Positions 25,122 through 33,925 of a DNA stretch of 64,000 nucleotides are shown here, piece after piece. Position 1 is the first letter of the stretch, and each line of letters opens with the position of its first letter. Position numbers and translations under genes: made by a program. Under the pieces are notes generated by a model. The model saw only the letters and a list, made by a program, of their open reading frames with translations, was not told the origin of the DNA and searched no databases. The DNA comes from Aneurinibacillus sp. REN35 (lineage in GTDB: Bacteria; Bacillota; Bacilli; Aneurinibacillales; Aneurinibacillaceae), in NCBI RefSeq assembly GCF_041379945.2, contig NZ_JBFTXJ020000003.1, forward strand, positions 372,001 to 436,000, read 5' to 3'.

Positions 25122-26420
25122 ATGAAAACAATCGTGATTCATGCAACAATACTAACCGTAAACGAAAAAAACGAAGTCATCTATGACGGAGCGATTGGAT
25201 TTGAAGACGGCGTACTGACCTATGTGGGAGCAACGCCGACTGCGCTGGATACATATGACGAAGTGATCGATGCACAGGGCCGGATCGTTATGCCGGGTCT
25301 TGTTAATACACACGGCCATACAGCGATGTCGCTTTTGCGCGGCTATGCGGATGACCTGCCGCTTAAGGAATGGTTGGAGACCAAAATGTGGCCGCTTGAA
25401 GCGCAATTTACGGAAGACCATGTGCGTTGGGGTACGTCTCTCTCTATTGTAGAGATGTTAAAAACCGGCACAACCACGTTTGTTGATATGTACGATCATA
25501 TGGATATGGTAGCTGAGCTGGTTACTGCTTCCGGCATACGTGCACGTCTATGCCGTGGTGTGATTGGCTTATGTTCAGCGGAAGAGCAGACGAAGAAGCT
25601 TGAAGAGGCGAGTGCCTTTGCCGCTAAGTGGAATGAAACGGCGAACGGACGCATTATGACGATGATGTCACCGCATGGTGCATACACATGCCCACCGGAC
25701 TATGTAGCACGCATTGTGGCTCGTGCACATGAACTTGATCTGCCTGTACATATCCATATGTCCGAGACGGAGCAGGAAGTGCAGCAGAATGTAGATGATT
25801 ATGGTACGCGTCCGGTGGAGCACTTGGAGAAACTCGGTGTATTTAACCGCCCGACGCTGGTAGCGCATGCTGTTCATCTAACGGATGAGGAGCTTGATAT
25901 TCTTGCCAAATATGATGTAAAGGTATCCCATAATCCGATCAGCAATCTGAAGCTAGGCAGCGGCATTGCCCGTGTACCGGATATGATGGAGCGGGGGATC
26001 TGTGTGTCTCTTGGCACAGATAGCTCGGCAAGCAACAACAATCTTGATTTGTTTGAAGAGATGAGAATGGCAGCACTGCTGCACAAGGGCCACCGTCAAA
26101 ATCCGGTGCTTGTACCTGCTGCAGAAGCGTTGCGTATGGCGACCATTTACGGTGCGGAAGCGATTTTCATGGAAGATCAGATCGGCTCCCTTGAGGTGGG
26201 CAAGCAGGCCGACTTTATTATGTTGGATTCCCACAATGTTTTCTTCCAGCCGGCAAATGATCCAATTTCTCATGTGGTCTATTCAGCGAGCGGGCGCGAT
26301 GTAGTGGATGTATATGTGCAAGGTGTTCAGCTTGTTAAAGATGGCAAGTGTCTTACGATGGAGGAAGAAACCATCGTTGAGCATGCAAATCGCATGTTTG
26401 AGCAGTTAGAGAAAAAGTAA
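25122..26420 (+). CDS. mtaD: 5-methylthioadenosine/S-adenosylhomocysteine deaminase
   Basis: This 432-aa amidohydrolase deaminates methylthioadenosine and S-adenosylhomocysteine to inosine derivatives in the SAM cycle. Metal ligands are visible in NTHGHTAMSLLRG (HxH), the central HIHMSETEQEV, VAHAVHL, and the Asp in LGTDSSASNN. It differs from guanine deaminases in its overall pattern, but related 8-oxoguanine or other deaminase activity cannot be excluded. GGAGG precedes the ATG; rex lies 21 nt upstream, so they may be cotranscribed. Confidence 0.9.
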   Translation: MKTIVIHATILTVNEKNEVIYDGAIGFEDGVLTYVGATPTALDTYDEVIDAQGRIVMPGLVNTHGHTAMSLLRGYADDLPLKEWLETKMWPLEAQFTEDHVRWGTSLSIVEMLKTGTTTFVDMYDHMDMVAELVTASGIRARLCRGVIGLCSAEEQTKKLEEASAFAAKWNETANGRIMTMMSPHGAYTCPPDYVARIVARAHELDLPVHIHMSETEQEVQQNVDDYGTRPVEHLEKLGVFNRPTLVAHAVHLTDEELDILAKYDVKVSHNPISNLKLGSGIARVPDMMERGICVSLGTDSSASNNNLDLFEEMRMAALLHKGHRQNPVLVPAAEALRMATIYGAEAIFMEDQIGSLEVGKQADFIMLDSHNVFFQPANDPISHVVYSASGRDVVDVYVQGVQLVKDGKCLTMEEETIVEHANRMFEQLEKK

Positions 26421-26447
26421 AAAAAGCCCCGGTCGCTTGCGACCGGG
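26416..26447 (-). terminator. Minus-strand terminator for the small gene at 26505
   Basis: A 9-bp perfect stem (26428-26436 with 26439-26447) is followed on the minus strand by GC and seven T. On the plus strand no T tract follows, so it mainly serves the minus strand and supports transcription of the small gene. Confidence 0.75.
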
Positions 26448-26504
26448 ATAATAAGAGATGGATAGGTAGGGGAATTTACATGCGAATGGTCGCCGTCACT
26501 GCGG

Positions 26505-26684
26505 CTATTCCATAGTAATCCAGGAATGAAGGTTTGGCTGGCGAAACGATGCGAAAGCCTCTTCCGCCTCGCAGCGGAATGGAGAGGATAGAAGCATCCA
26601 AGAAGGATTTCGCTCGTCTGCGAGCAGTTTCGCGACTTCTTCCGGTAGTTGTTCAAAAAGATGCGCAAGGTGCGGCTGCTTCAC
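26505..26684 (-). CDS. Small 59-aa protein, not matched to a known family
   Basis: This minus-strand frame encodes 59 residues starting MKQPHLAHLFEQLPEEVAKL and containing ERNPSWMLLSSPF. The GTG start at 26684 is preceded by an unusually strong AGGAGGAGGTGA about 7 nt upstream, and the stop is followed 57 nt later by an intrinsic terminator oriented for this strand. Those two signals make it a credible gene between convergent mtaD and ypmB. The product is amphipathic with no signal peptide or metal motif. I do not recognise it. Confidence 0.65.
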   Translation of the reverse strand: MKQPHLAHLFEQLPEEVAKLLADERNPSWMLLSSPFRCEAEEAFASFRQPNLHSWITME

Positions 26685-26830
26685 GCACGCTCACCTCCTC
26701 CTGCGCTTGCTGTTAGTATCTCCGGTGCAGCAGACAGTATGTTTAGCATTTTTTGATGCGTCCGTGGCTTGCAGGAGAATATAACAAAATTTTGGTCTAT
26801 ACAACGACATATATGGGTAAGGGAATACAA

Positions 26831-27310
26831 ATGAAAAAATCGTGGGTATATGGAGGCCTCATACTGCTTGTGCTTGCATTGTGTATGGCATTGGCCTTAT
26901 ATCTTCACCTTCTTGGTCAAAAGCGGGCCATTGAGAAACAGGGAGAAGAACTTGCGCTGTCACGTACACAGATCAGTGAAGTCACCGCAGTTCATGCATA
27001 TTATGGTACGAAGGATTATATTGTCATCGAAGGAAAAACCGAGAGCGGTGAAGAACTGGTAGCTTGGTTTCATGGAGAACAAGGGGAAGTGGAGAAGATG
27101 TCCCGCTTAGTTCCGCGTCAAACAGTGCTCACTTCGCTTAAGAAGGAACACCCTGCCATGGAGGTCATTCGGATCATTCCGGCGAAGCAGGATAACAAGA
27201 AAGCATGGGAAGTTCTGTTTGCGGATGGCAAGTATCTTCACTACTATTATATGGATATGTATAGTGGTACGTTTTTGAAATCATATCAGTTGCTAAAGGC
27301 CGACACATAG
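26831..27310 (+). CDS. ypmB: YpmB-like membrane-anchored PepSY-type protein
   Basis: The 159-aa product has an N-terminal signal-anchor (residues 3-24) and an extracytoplasmic domain with two PepSY-like halves (AVHAYYGTKDYIVIEGK and AKQDNKKAWEVLFADGKYLHYYYMD). YpmB proteins have this layout and lie between dinG and aspB in B. subtilis, as here. The function is unknown; PepSY domains are thought to modulate peptidases. The ATG at 26831 begins the signal-anchor; a longer in-frame start at 26753 would place 26 extra residues before it. Confidence 0.75.
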   Translation: MKKSWVYGGLILLVLALCMALALYLHLLGQKRAIEKQGEELALSRTQISEVTAVHAYYGTKDYIVIEGKTESGEELVAWFHGEQGEVEKMSRLVPRQTVLTSLKKEHPAMEVIRIIPAKQDNKKAWEVLFADGKYLHYYYMDMYSGTFLKSYQLLKADT

Positions 27311-27316
27311 AGTGAA

Positions 27317-27350
27317 AAATGGAGCGAGGATACCCTTCGCTCCATTTTTC
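27317..27350 (+). terminator. Intrinsic terminator after ypmB
   Basis: A 12-bp stem, AAAATGGAGCGA with TCGCTCCATTTT, is followed by T residues. Confidence 0.85.
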
Positions 27351-27422
27351 GCCTGTTTCTTACTAAGCATGACTATTTTGTGACGGAAAAAAACGCTTGC
27401 TCCATATTCAACGTATTTATGA

Positions 27423-27453
27423 TATACTACGTGATATACAAATTATATATCAC
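27423..27453 (+). promoter_or_regulatory. Promoter -10 and operator-like inverted repeat before the FtsH-like module
   Basis: A -10 element TATACT lies at 27423-27428, and a perfect 8-bp inverted repeat, GTGATATA (27431-27438) and TATATCAC (27446-27453) with a 7-nt spacer, covers the expected start site. The nearest -35 (TTGCTC at 27397) is 20 nt away, longer than ideal. A repressor bound here would block transcription of the two genes. Confidence 0.5.
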
Positions 27454-27477
27454 ATCAGTAGAAAGGGGTGGGTAGAG

Positions 27478-27999
27478 ATGAAGATACGTGCATTGCCCAT
27501 CTTTTTATCCGTATTGTTCAGCAGTTTGTTGTTATTCGGGGGTTGGTATGTGTTTCAGAGTCAGTTTGTGAAAAAACCAATCACCAATGAAATAACTGCG
27601 ATGAAAAGTGTGAAGGTGAATGATATTATTATCAACCGTGATGCGATTACCTTGGATGTGTCGTTTAACAATCCGGACAAGTTTGCTGAAGACTATAAAA
27701 AGATAAAGAAGATTGCCTCTGATAAGTCCAATGGCAAGCCAGTCAAAGTAGAATTTAATTCCTCGAACAAAAATCTAAAACAAATCTGGGATGAGAATGC
27801 TTTTGCGATTGCTGAAGCGATGGAGCTTCATACTTATTCCAAAATTCCTGCTGTATTGGATCAGATTAAAAAGAAACACAGCTTAAATAGTGTAAGTTCT
27901 CGTATGGACGATCAATATGTATATATTTATTTGAATGACGGCAAGGCTCCGTACTATACTGTATTACCGCGCGAGAGAGAGGTGAGCCGGAATGGGTAA
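27478..27999 (+). CDS. Single-pass membrane protein coupled to the FtsH-like protease
   Basis: I do not recognise this 173-aa protein. It has one N-terminal membrane segment (residues 7-26) and a soluble, probably extracytoplasmic domain of about 145 residues. That domain has alternating beta-like stretches (VKVNDIIINRDAITLDVSFN; YVYIYLNDGKAPYY) and Lys-rich helices. The ATG at 27478 has an AAAGGGGTGGG site; an upstream in-frame start at 27397 lies before the promoter. Its end overlaps the protease ATG by 8 nt, implying translational coupling and a joint function. It could replace the missing ectodomain of the protease, but that is inference. Confidence 0.8.
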   Translation: MKIRALPIFLSVLFSSLLLFGGWYVFQSQFVKKPITNEITAMKSVKVNDIIINRDAITLDVSFNNPDKFAEDYKKIKKIASDKSNGKPVKVEFNSSNKNLKQIWDENAFAIAEAMELHTYSKIPAVLDQIKKKHSLNSVSSRMDDQYVYIYLNDGKAPYYTVLPREREVSRNG

Positions 28000-29521
28000 A
28001 GAAATCATCATCGGCGTGGTCCCGGTCATCATCGCGTTTCTCATATTTATCGGTGTGAATGTGGCGCCGCTGATTGTTGCGGCCATGATTATTAGTTTTA
28101 TTGCGTTTTTTGCTATGCGGCAGGGCGGTATGTCTATCTCTAAGAAGAAGACGACTGCCGAAATGCCAAAAACAACCGTCAAGTTTGGTCAGATTGGCGG
28201 ACAGGAACGAGCGAAGAAAGAGCTTAAGGAAGCGCTCGACTTTTTGATTCATAAAGATACGCTAAAAGAATACGGCATTCGCCCGCTGAAAGGCATTCTT
28301 TTAACCGGACCTCCGGGAACAGGGAAAACACTGATGGCAAAGGCGGCAGCCAATTATACGAATTCTGCGTTTGTAGCCGCTTCCGGATCTCAGTTCGTGG
28401 AGATGTATGTTGGTGTCGGCGCGCAGCGCATCCGCGATTTGTTTAAAGAAGCGAAGCAGAAAGCAGAGAAGAATAACCAGGATAGTGCGATTATTTTTAT
28501 CGACGAAATTGATGTGCTTGGTGGCAAGCGCGAGGGCAGCCAGCACCGCGAGTACGATCAGACGCTCAATCAGTTATTGACCGAGATGGACGGGATTACG
28601 ACGGCGGAGCACCCGCGTGTTTTGATGATCGCTGCGACCAACCGTGCAGATATGCTTGATGATGCGCTTATTCGTCCGGGTCGATTTGACCGTCAGATCG
28701 TTGTGGATCTGCCGGATATGAAGGCACGTAAACAAATCCTTGAGATTCATGTAAAAAACAAGCCGCTGGCTGAGGATGTAGATATTGAAGCGATTGCCCG
28801 TGATACGTTTAATTTTTCGGGTGCTCAGTTAGAAAGTGTAACCAATGAAGCGGCTATTTATGCATTTCGTGATAAAAGCAAGGCCATTACACAGACGCAT
28901 TTCTCCCATGCGATCGATAAAGTAATGATGGGAGAGCAGACAGATCGTGAATCGACTGCTGAGGAGCGGGAGCGCGTAGCGAATCACGAGCTTGGTCATG
29001 CGATTGTATCTGAGGTCGTGCGTCCGCTATCAGTATCGCAAGTATCGCTGCGTCCGCGCGGTCAGGCGCTTGGATATGTACGCCAAAGCCCGCAGCAGGA
29101 TCGTTATTTGTATACGCTTGAGAATCTTGAGCAGCAGATTATGATCGCGCTTGGCGGTGCGGTAGCGGAAGAAATGCTGTATGGCGGTCGGAGCACAGGG
29201 TCCCGCAATGACTTTGAGCAGGCGCTGCGCCTTGTCAATACGATTATTGACAGCGGTCTATCGCAGCTAGGAATCGTAAAAATGGAGATGGTCGGAAAGG
29301 AAGCGCTGCACGAAGAGCGTCAGCGTATCCTTAATGAGCTGCTAGATAGCACCCGCAAAGTGCTTACGGATCATTTTCCCGTCTTCCAGCATGCTTTAAA
29401 TCATCTATTGCGCGAGGAAGTATTGAACGGTGAGCGCTTCCGCGTCATGCTAGAGGAAGCCCGGGCGCTTCCGAGACAGCGAAAAGTGGAAGAGATGGAA
29501 GCGCGTCGTCTAAAAGCATAA
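27992..29521 (+). CDS. FtsH-like AAA+ membrane metalloprotease, short second copy type
   Basis: The 509-aa protein has two N-terminal membrane segments (about residues 5-22 and 25-43) joined by only a few residues, where ordinary FtsH has an ectodomain of about 70 residues. The AAA+ domain is intact: Walker A GPPGTGKTLMAKA, Walker B IIFIDEID, and NRADMLDDALIRPGRFDRQ. The M41 zinc site is intact: H332-E-L-G-H336 (FtsH usually HEAGH), with the third ligand D407 in SRNDFEQA. It should degrade membrane or cytosolic proteins using ATP. It is shorter than housekeeping FtsH and lies outside the usual tilS-hpt-ftsH context, so it is a paralogue. Confidence 0.9.
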   Translation: MGKEIIIGVVPVIIAFLIFIGVNVAPLIVAAMIISFIAFFAMRQGGMSISKKKTTAEMPKTTVKFGQIGGQERAKKELKEALDFLIHKDTLKEYGIRPLKGILLTGPPGTGKTLMAKAAANYTNSAFVAASGSQFVEMYVGVGAQRIRDLFKEAKQKAEKNNQDSAIIFIDEIDVLGGKREGSQHREYDQTLNQLLTEMDGITTAEHPRVLMIAATNRADMLDDALIRPGRFDRQIVVDLPDMKARKQILEIHVKNKPLAEDVDIEAIARDTFNFSGAQLESVTNEAAIYAFRDKSKAITQTHFSHAIDKVMMGEQTDRESTAEERERVANHELGHAIVSEVVRPLSVSQVSLRPRGQALGYVRQSPQQDRYLYTLENLEQQIMIALGGAVAEEMLYGGRSTGSRNDFEQALRLVNTIIDSGLSQLGIVKMEMVGKEALHEERQRILNELLDSTRKVLTDHFPVFQHALNHLLREEVLNGERFRVMLEEARALPRQRKVEEMEARRLKA

Positions 29522-29530
29522 ACATATGAA

Positions 29531-29567
29531 AAGGATAATCCAGTATGCGCTGGGCTATCCTTTTTTC
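29531..29567 (+). terminator. Intrinsic terminator after the FtsH-like gene
   Basis: AAGGATA and TATCCTT plus CCAG and CTGG form an interrupted stem, followed by six T. Confidence 0.85.
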
Positions 29568-29688
29568 TATGAAGGCAGATTGGGGTAAAAGGTGTCCTTT
29601 CTTTTTTGAGATAACAGTTGTAAAATGAAAAGGATTGAAAAAACAAAATAATGTATACGTTTCGTAGGAAGCAGAGGAGGAGCTTAAG

Positions 29689-30867
29689 ATGAATGTAGCG
29701 AAGCGTGTGGCGCAGATTACGCCATCCAAAACGCTTGCCATTACAGCCAAAGCAAAAGAGTTGAAGAGCGAGGGCTATGATGTAGTGGGTCTAGGAGCAG
29801 GTGAGCCTGATTTCAATACGCCGCAGCACATTATTGATGCTGCTGTCAAAGCGATGGAAGAAGGTCAGACAAAATACACGGCAGCCGCTGGTATTGTAGA
29901 ATTGAAAAAGGCAATATGCAATAAGCTTCAGCGCGATAATGGCCTTACATATAAACCTTCACAAGTCGTAGTATGCAATGGGGCAAAGCATGCATTGTAT
30001 AATCTGTTCCAGGCAATTGTAGATCCTGGTGATGAAGTTATCGTGCCGATTCCATATTGGGTAAGCTATCCAGAGATGATTACACTTGCTGATGGTGTGC
30101 CGGTATTTGTTGAAGGTGCGGAAGAAAATGAGTTCAAGATCACACCAGAGCAACTCCGCGCAGCTATTACAGAGAAGACGCGCGCCGTTATTATTAACTC
30201 GCCAAGCAACCCAACAGGCAGTGTGTATAGCCGTACAGAGCTTGAAGCACTGGCGCAAGTGTGCATTGAGAAAAAAATCCTCATGGTATCGGATGAGATT
30301 TATGAGAAGCTTATTTATGACGGTGAAGAGCATGTAAGCATCGCATCGTTAAGCCCGGAAGCCTATGAGTTGACGGTTGTTATTAATGGGATGTCTAAGC
30401 CGTACTCGATGACTGGCTGGCGGATTGGCTATGCGGCAGGCAATGAAGCGCTTATCAAAGCGATGACGAACCTGTCGAGCCACAGTACATCCAATCCGAC
30501 AACATTTGCACAATACGGTGCATTGGCAGCGCTTGAGGGAACACAGGAGCCGCTTGAGATGATGAAAGTTGAATTCGACAAGCGTCGCCAAGCAGTTGTT
30601 AAACTGATGAATGACATTGAAGGAATTCACTGCACTGCACCAAAGGGCGCTTTCTACCTGTTTGCTAATGTAAGTGAAGCCATGAAAAAAGGCGGATATA
30701 CAGATGTGGATGAATGGGCGCAGGCATTGCTTGAGCAGGAATATGTGGCGCTGATTCCGGGCTCCGGCTTCGGTGCACCGAACCATATTCGTATCTCCTA
30801 TGCTACCTCGTTAGAACAACTGGAGAAGGGAATTGCTCGCATCAAAAAATTTGTGGAGCAAAAGTAA
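29689..30867 (+). CDS. aspB: Aspartate aminotransferase
   Basis: AspB is a class I PLP aminotransferase that interconverts aspartate and 2-oxoglutarate with oxaloacetate and glutamate. The 392-aa protein shows INSPSNPTG, SDEIYEKLIYDG with the PLP-binding Asp and Tyr, and the Schiff-base Lys in NGMSKPYSMTGWRIGY. Length and the place before asnS match B. subtilis AspB. AGGAGGAG precedes the ATG. Confidence 0.95.
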   Translation: MNVAKRVAQITPSKTLAITAKAKELKSEGYDVVGLGAGEPDFNTPQHIIDAAVKAMEEGQTKYTAAAGIVELKKAICNKLQRDNGLTYKPSQVVVCNGAKHALYNLFQAIVDPGDEVIVPIPYWVSYPEMITLADGVPVFVEGAEENEFKITPEQLRAAITEKTRAVIINSPSNPTGSVYSRTELEALAQVCIEKKILMVSDEIYEKLIYDGEEHVSIASLSPEAYELTVVINGMSKPYSMTGWRIGYAAGNEALIKAMTNLSSHSTSNPTTFAQYGALAALEGTQEPLEMMKVEFDKRRQAVVKLMNDIEGIHCTAPKGAFYLFANVSEAMKKGGYTDVDEWAQALLEQEYVALIPGSGFGAPNHIRISYATSLEQLEKGIARIKKFVEQK

Positions 30868-30880
30868 GGAAGGACATAAG

Positions 30881-30926
30881 AAATGCCCGAGGATGCCGGT
30901 ATATGAACCGGTTCTCGGGCATTTTT
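30881..30926. terminator. Bidirectional terminator between aspB and the secreted protein gene
   Basis: An interrupted stem, AAATGCCCGAG with CTCGGGCATTT and CCGGT with ACCGG, has T and A tracts on opposite sides and lies between convergent genes. Confidence 0.85.
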
Positions 30927-30936
30927 ATTGCGGTAT

Positions 30937-31470
30937 TTATTGATCTGCTTTGAATGAAGCGTGGAGTTGTTCGAACATGCTGTTTAGCATGTCTGTAATT
31001 TCCGTTACTTCTTTGTCGTCTTGATAGAGTGTTTCGGAAGGGAAGAGGGCCGCGTACACCATGCCGTCACGCTCTGTAAGCTTCATATAAAGTGACTCTT
31101 GATATCCCTCTGCATCCCAGACGCTTGCCGGGATTTTTACAATTTGCATTAATTCAAATGAGTGCTTCGGATTAGAGAATACTGTGGCCGGGAATCCGTC
31201 TATATTTTTCTCTACTTGTGTCACAGTATAATTGCCTATCCAAGAGGCAGGTAGACGAAGGGAGAAGCCCATCGTATGACTGGTATATGTATCTGCAGAA
31301 GCGACAGCTGGCTGTTCCGCTGTTTTCGTATCGGCTGGCTGCTGTATAGGCTGTCCTTGCATTACGCTATCATCTGCGCGCACATCGGGCTGTGTAAAGG
31401 TCCAAGCACCTGCTGTGCCGACAATGCCAAGCGTTAGAACGAAGGCTGCGCATTTTCTCGTAAGTTTCAT
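30937..31470 (-). CDS. Putative secreted protein with PsbP-like domain
   Basis: The 177-aa protein has a clear signal peptide (MKLTRKCAAF then a hydrophobic core ending near residue 23), a Pro/Ala/Gln-rich linker and a C-terminal domain of about 115 residues. The domain start, HTMGFSLRLPASWIGNYTV, followed by beta-rich segments, resembles PsbP-like or Mog1-fold extracytoplasmic proteins. I infer only the fold. It has no cysteine motif or catalytic residues. AGGAGA precedes the start. Confidence 0.75.
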   Translation of the reverse strand: MKLTRKCAAFVLTLGIVGTAGAWTFTQPDVRADDSVMQGQPIQQPADTKTAEQPAVASADTYTSHTMGFSLRLPASWIGNYTVTQVEKNIDGFPATVFSNPKHSFELMQIVKIPASVWDAEGYQESLYMKLTERDGMVYAALFPSETLYQDDKEVTEITDMLNSMFEQLHASFKADQ

Positions 31471-31688
31471 CGCCGCATCTCCTACTTTCTAAAATGTAAA
31501 TGGAATGATTATGAAGGTATTTACCACCGATTGCATCTATCTATTCCAATATGTTGGTATTTTTCTTCTTTATTTTGCGGGAGTGATGTTTGTTACCCTT
31601 ATTGTACCAAGTGATTCGTACTTCCACCTCCGCCCCAAGGCTGAGAAAATGATAAGATTTTGCGTCGAAAAAAGAGGAATACCAGCAT

Positions 31689-31717
31689 TTGCAAAAGTGC
31701 TCTGAGGATAGTATAAT
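31689..31717 (+). promoter_or_regulatory. Sigma-A promoter for asnS
   Basis: TTGCAA at 31689-31694 and TATAAT at 31712-31717 are separated by 17 nt, 44 nt before the asnS ATG. The rest of 31471-31688 shows no convincing gene or T-box structure. Confidence 0.78.
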
Positions 31718-31760
31718 TCTGTAGGCTTATCCTTATTTTTGATAATGAAAGGATGAAAAT

Positions 31761-33050
31761 ATGCTAACGACAATTTCTCAAATCGGAAAGCATGTAGGAG
31801 AAGAAGTGCGCCTCGGCGTCTGGCTTTTTAATAAACGTTCCAGTGGAAAAATTCAATTTCTGCAGCTTCGTGATGGAACCGGTTTCATTCAGGGGGTAGT
31901 TGTAAAACAGGAAGTTGCTGAAGAGATATGGGAAGCGGCTAAATCGCTCACACAGGAAAGCTCGCTGTATGTAACAGGGTTGGTTCGTGAAGATGAGCGA
32001 GCAAAATCCGGTTACGAGCTGACCGTTACTGGTGTTGAACCGCTTCATATTGCGGAAGAGTATCCGATTACAAATAAAGAACACGGCACAGAATTCTTGA
32101 TGGATCACCGCCATCTCTGGATTCGTTCGATGCGTCAACAAGCGGTGCTGTCCATTCGTTCCTCCGTTATTCAGGCCGTGTATGAATTTTTCAAAGAGCG
32201 CGGATTCTACAAGGTAGATCCGCCTATTCTAACGCCAACGTCTGCTGAAGGTACAACGACGCTGTTTCATACGCAATATTTTGATGAAGAAGCCTATTTG
32301 TCTCAGAGCGGGCAGTTGTATATGGAGGCGGCAGCAATGGCGCTAGGACGGGTGTTCTCGTTCGGCCCTACTTTCCGTGCCGAGAAGTCCAAGACACGTC
32401 GTCATCTGATCGAATTCTGGATGATCGAGCCGGAGATGGCCTTTGTTGATCATGAAGAAAGCCTGCGTATTCAAGAGGATTTCGTAAGCTATGTTGTACA
32501 GTATGTATTGAAGAATTGTCAGTTGGAATTAAAGCGTTTAGGGCGCGATACAAGCCGCTTGGAGCAGGTGCAGGCACCGTTCCCGCGTATTACGTATACA
32601 GAAGCAATCGAGATGCTGCAAAAAGACGGGCATGAAATCGAATGGGGAGAAGATTTTGGTGCTCCACACGAAACAGCGATTGCGGAGAAATTCGAAAAAC
32701 CGGTCTTTATTACTCATTATCCGGCCAGCATTAAAGCGTTCTATATGAAGCCGGACCCTTCCAATCCTGATGTAGTATTGTGCGCCGATTTGATTGCGCC
32801 AGAAGGCTATGGCGAGATTATCGGCGGCAGCCAGCGGATTGATGATCTGGAGTTAATGCAAAAACGTTATGAAGAGCATGAATTAAATCCACAGGCATAC
32901 CAGTGGTATTTGGATCTGCGCAAATACGGCTCTGTCCCGCATTCCGGCTTTGGACTGGGCCTTGAGCGTACAGTTGGCTGGATTTGCGGTACGGAGCATG
33001 TGCGGGAGACGATTCCATTCCCGAGACTTTTGAACCGTCTCTATCCATAA
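31761..33050 (+). CDS. asnS: Asparaginyl-tRNA synthetase
   Basis: AsnS charges tRNA-Asn. The 429-aa class IIb synthetase has an N-terminal OB-fold anticodon-binding domain (residues 1-115, [20 protein letters not shown]), class II motif 2 in [20 protein letters not shown] and motif 3 in [13 protein letters not shown]. The pattern [11 protein letters not shown] fits Asn rather than Asp enzymes. Position between aspB and dnaD is the B. subtilis order. Confidence 0.95.
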   Translation: MLTTISQIGKHVGEEVRLGVWLFNKRSSGKIQFLQLRDGTGFIQGVVVKQEVAEEIWEAAKSLTQESSLYVTGLVREDERAKSGYELTVTGVEPLHIAEEYPITNKEHGTEFLMDHRHLWIRSMRQQAVLSIRSSVIQAVYEFFKERGFYKVDPPILTPTSAEGTTTLFHTQYFDEEAYLSQSGQLYMEAAAMALGRVFSFGPTFRAEKSKTRRHLIEFWMIEPEMAFVDHEESLRIQEDFVSYVVQYVLKNCQLELKRLGRDTSRLEQVQAPFPRITYTEAIEMLQKDGHEIEWGEDFGAPHETAIAEKFEKPVFITHYPASIKAFYMKPDPSNPDVVLCADLIAPEGYGEIIGGSQRIDDLELMQKRYEEHELNPQAYQWYLDLRKYGSVPHSGFGLGLERTVGWICGTEHVRETIPFPRLLNRLYP

Positions 33051-33139
33051 ATCCCATAAAAGAAAAATGTGATTTTTACAAGACTAAACTTGTCGGATAG
33101 ATCCTGCTATAATCGTTCATACATGAGAGGTGGGTTTCG

Positions 33140-33898
33140 ATGAGTGACGTCTTATTGCGCATGTTGGAAGCAGGAGCCACCCCGCTTCCCAACTTGCTTT
33201 TACAACATTATCGGCAGATCGGGCTATCGGATGAGGAGATGATGGTCATTATTCATCTGCTCGCTTTCAAAACGGAGGGCAAGCCGTTCCCTACGATTCA
33301 TGAGGTGGGTGAGCGGATGTCTGCGGATGCGGCTGCCGTGGTAACGAAGCTGCAGCGCTTGGTACAGCAAGGGTATATATCGATTGAAGAAACAGTCGAT
33401 CCGTCTACTCGTATGCGTTCGGAATGGTATTGTTTTACGCCGCTACATAAAAAAATTGCGGCCTGTCTTGAGCAAAAACCGGTGGATGAAGATATTCCAG
33501 GCGGAATGCGGACAAGCAGCAGTGTGAAAAATCTGTACGCCGTTTTTGAAGAGGAGTTTGGCCGTCCGCTCTCACCTATTGAGTGCGAGAACTTAGCCAT
33601 GTGGATTGACCAGGACGGCTACAGCGAGGCGTTGATTATGGCGGCACTTCGGGAAGCGGTTATTTCGGGGAAATTGTTCTTTCGCTATATTGACCGTATT
33701 CTGTTCGAATGGCACCGCAACAATATTCGAACGCCGCAACAGGCGCGTGAATATAGCCTTAAGTTCCGCAAGCATCAGCAGCGCAGTGAGCGAAGCGGGC
33801 AGACAGTAGGGAATGGCGTGTCTGCAGTAGCGGCATCCGGTGCGCTCCCGCAAGAGTTCCCGTTTTATAATTGGTTAGAGGAAGAGACAGACTCGTAA
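33140..33898 (+). CDS. dnaD: DnaD replication primosome protein
   Basis: DnaD remodels DnaA-oriC complexes and helps load the replicative helicase with DnaB and DnaI. The 252-aa protein has the N-terminal winged-helix oligomerisation domain (GLSDEEMMVIIHLLAF) and the C-terminal DnaD domain (FEEEFGRPLSPIECENLAMW to YIDRILFEWHRNNI) with its YxxxIxxxW signature. GAGAGGTGGG precedes the ATG. In B. subtilis nth and ypoC follow, but here they do not. Confidence 0.93.
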   Translation: MSDVLLRMLEAGATPLPNLLLQHYRQIGLSDEEMMVIIHLLAFKTEGKPFPTIHEVGERMSADAAAVVTKLQRLVQQGYISIEETVDPSTRMRSEWYCFTPLHKKIAACLEQKPVDEDIPGGMRTSSSVKNLYAVFEEEFGRPLSPIECENLAMWIDQDGYSEALIMAALREAVISGKLFFRYIDRILFEWHRNNIRTPQQAREYSLKFRKHQQRSERSGQTVGNGVSAVAASGALPQEFPFYNWLEEETDS

Positions 33899-33925
33899 GA
33901 TAAAGATAGACACGGGGTGGATTAC

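Noticed and set aside
31505-31705. 66-codon frame upstream of asnS with a hydrophobic segment
   Set aside because: No ribosome site, and its end overlaps the asnS promoter; divergent regulatory DNA explains the region better.
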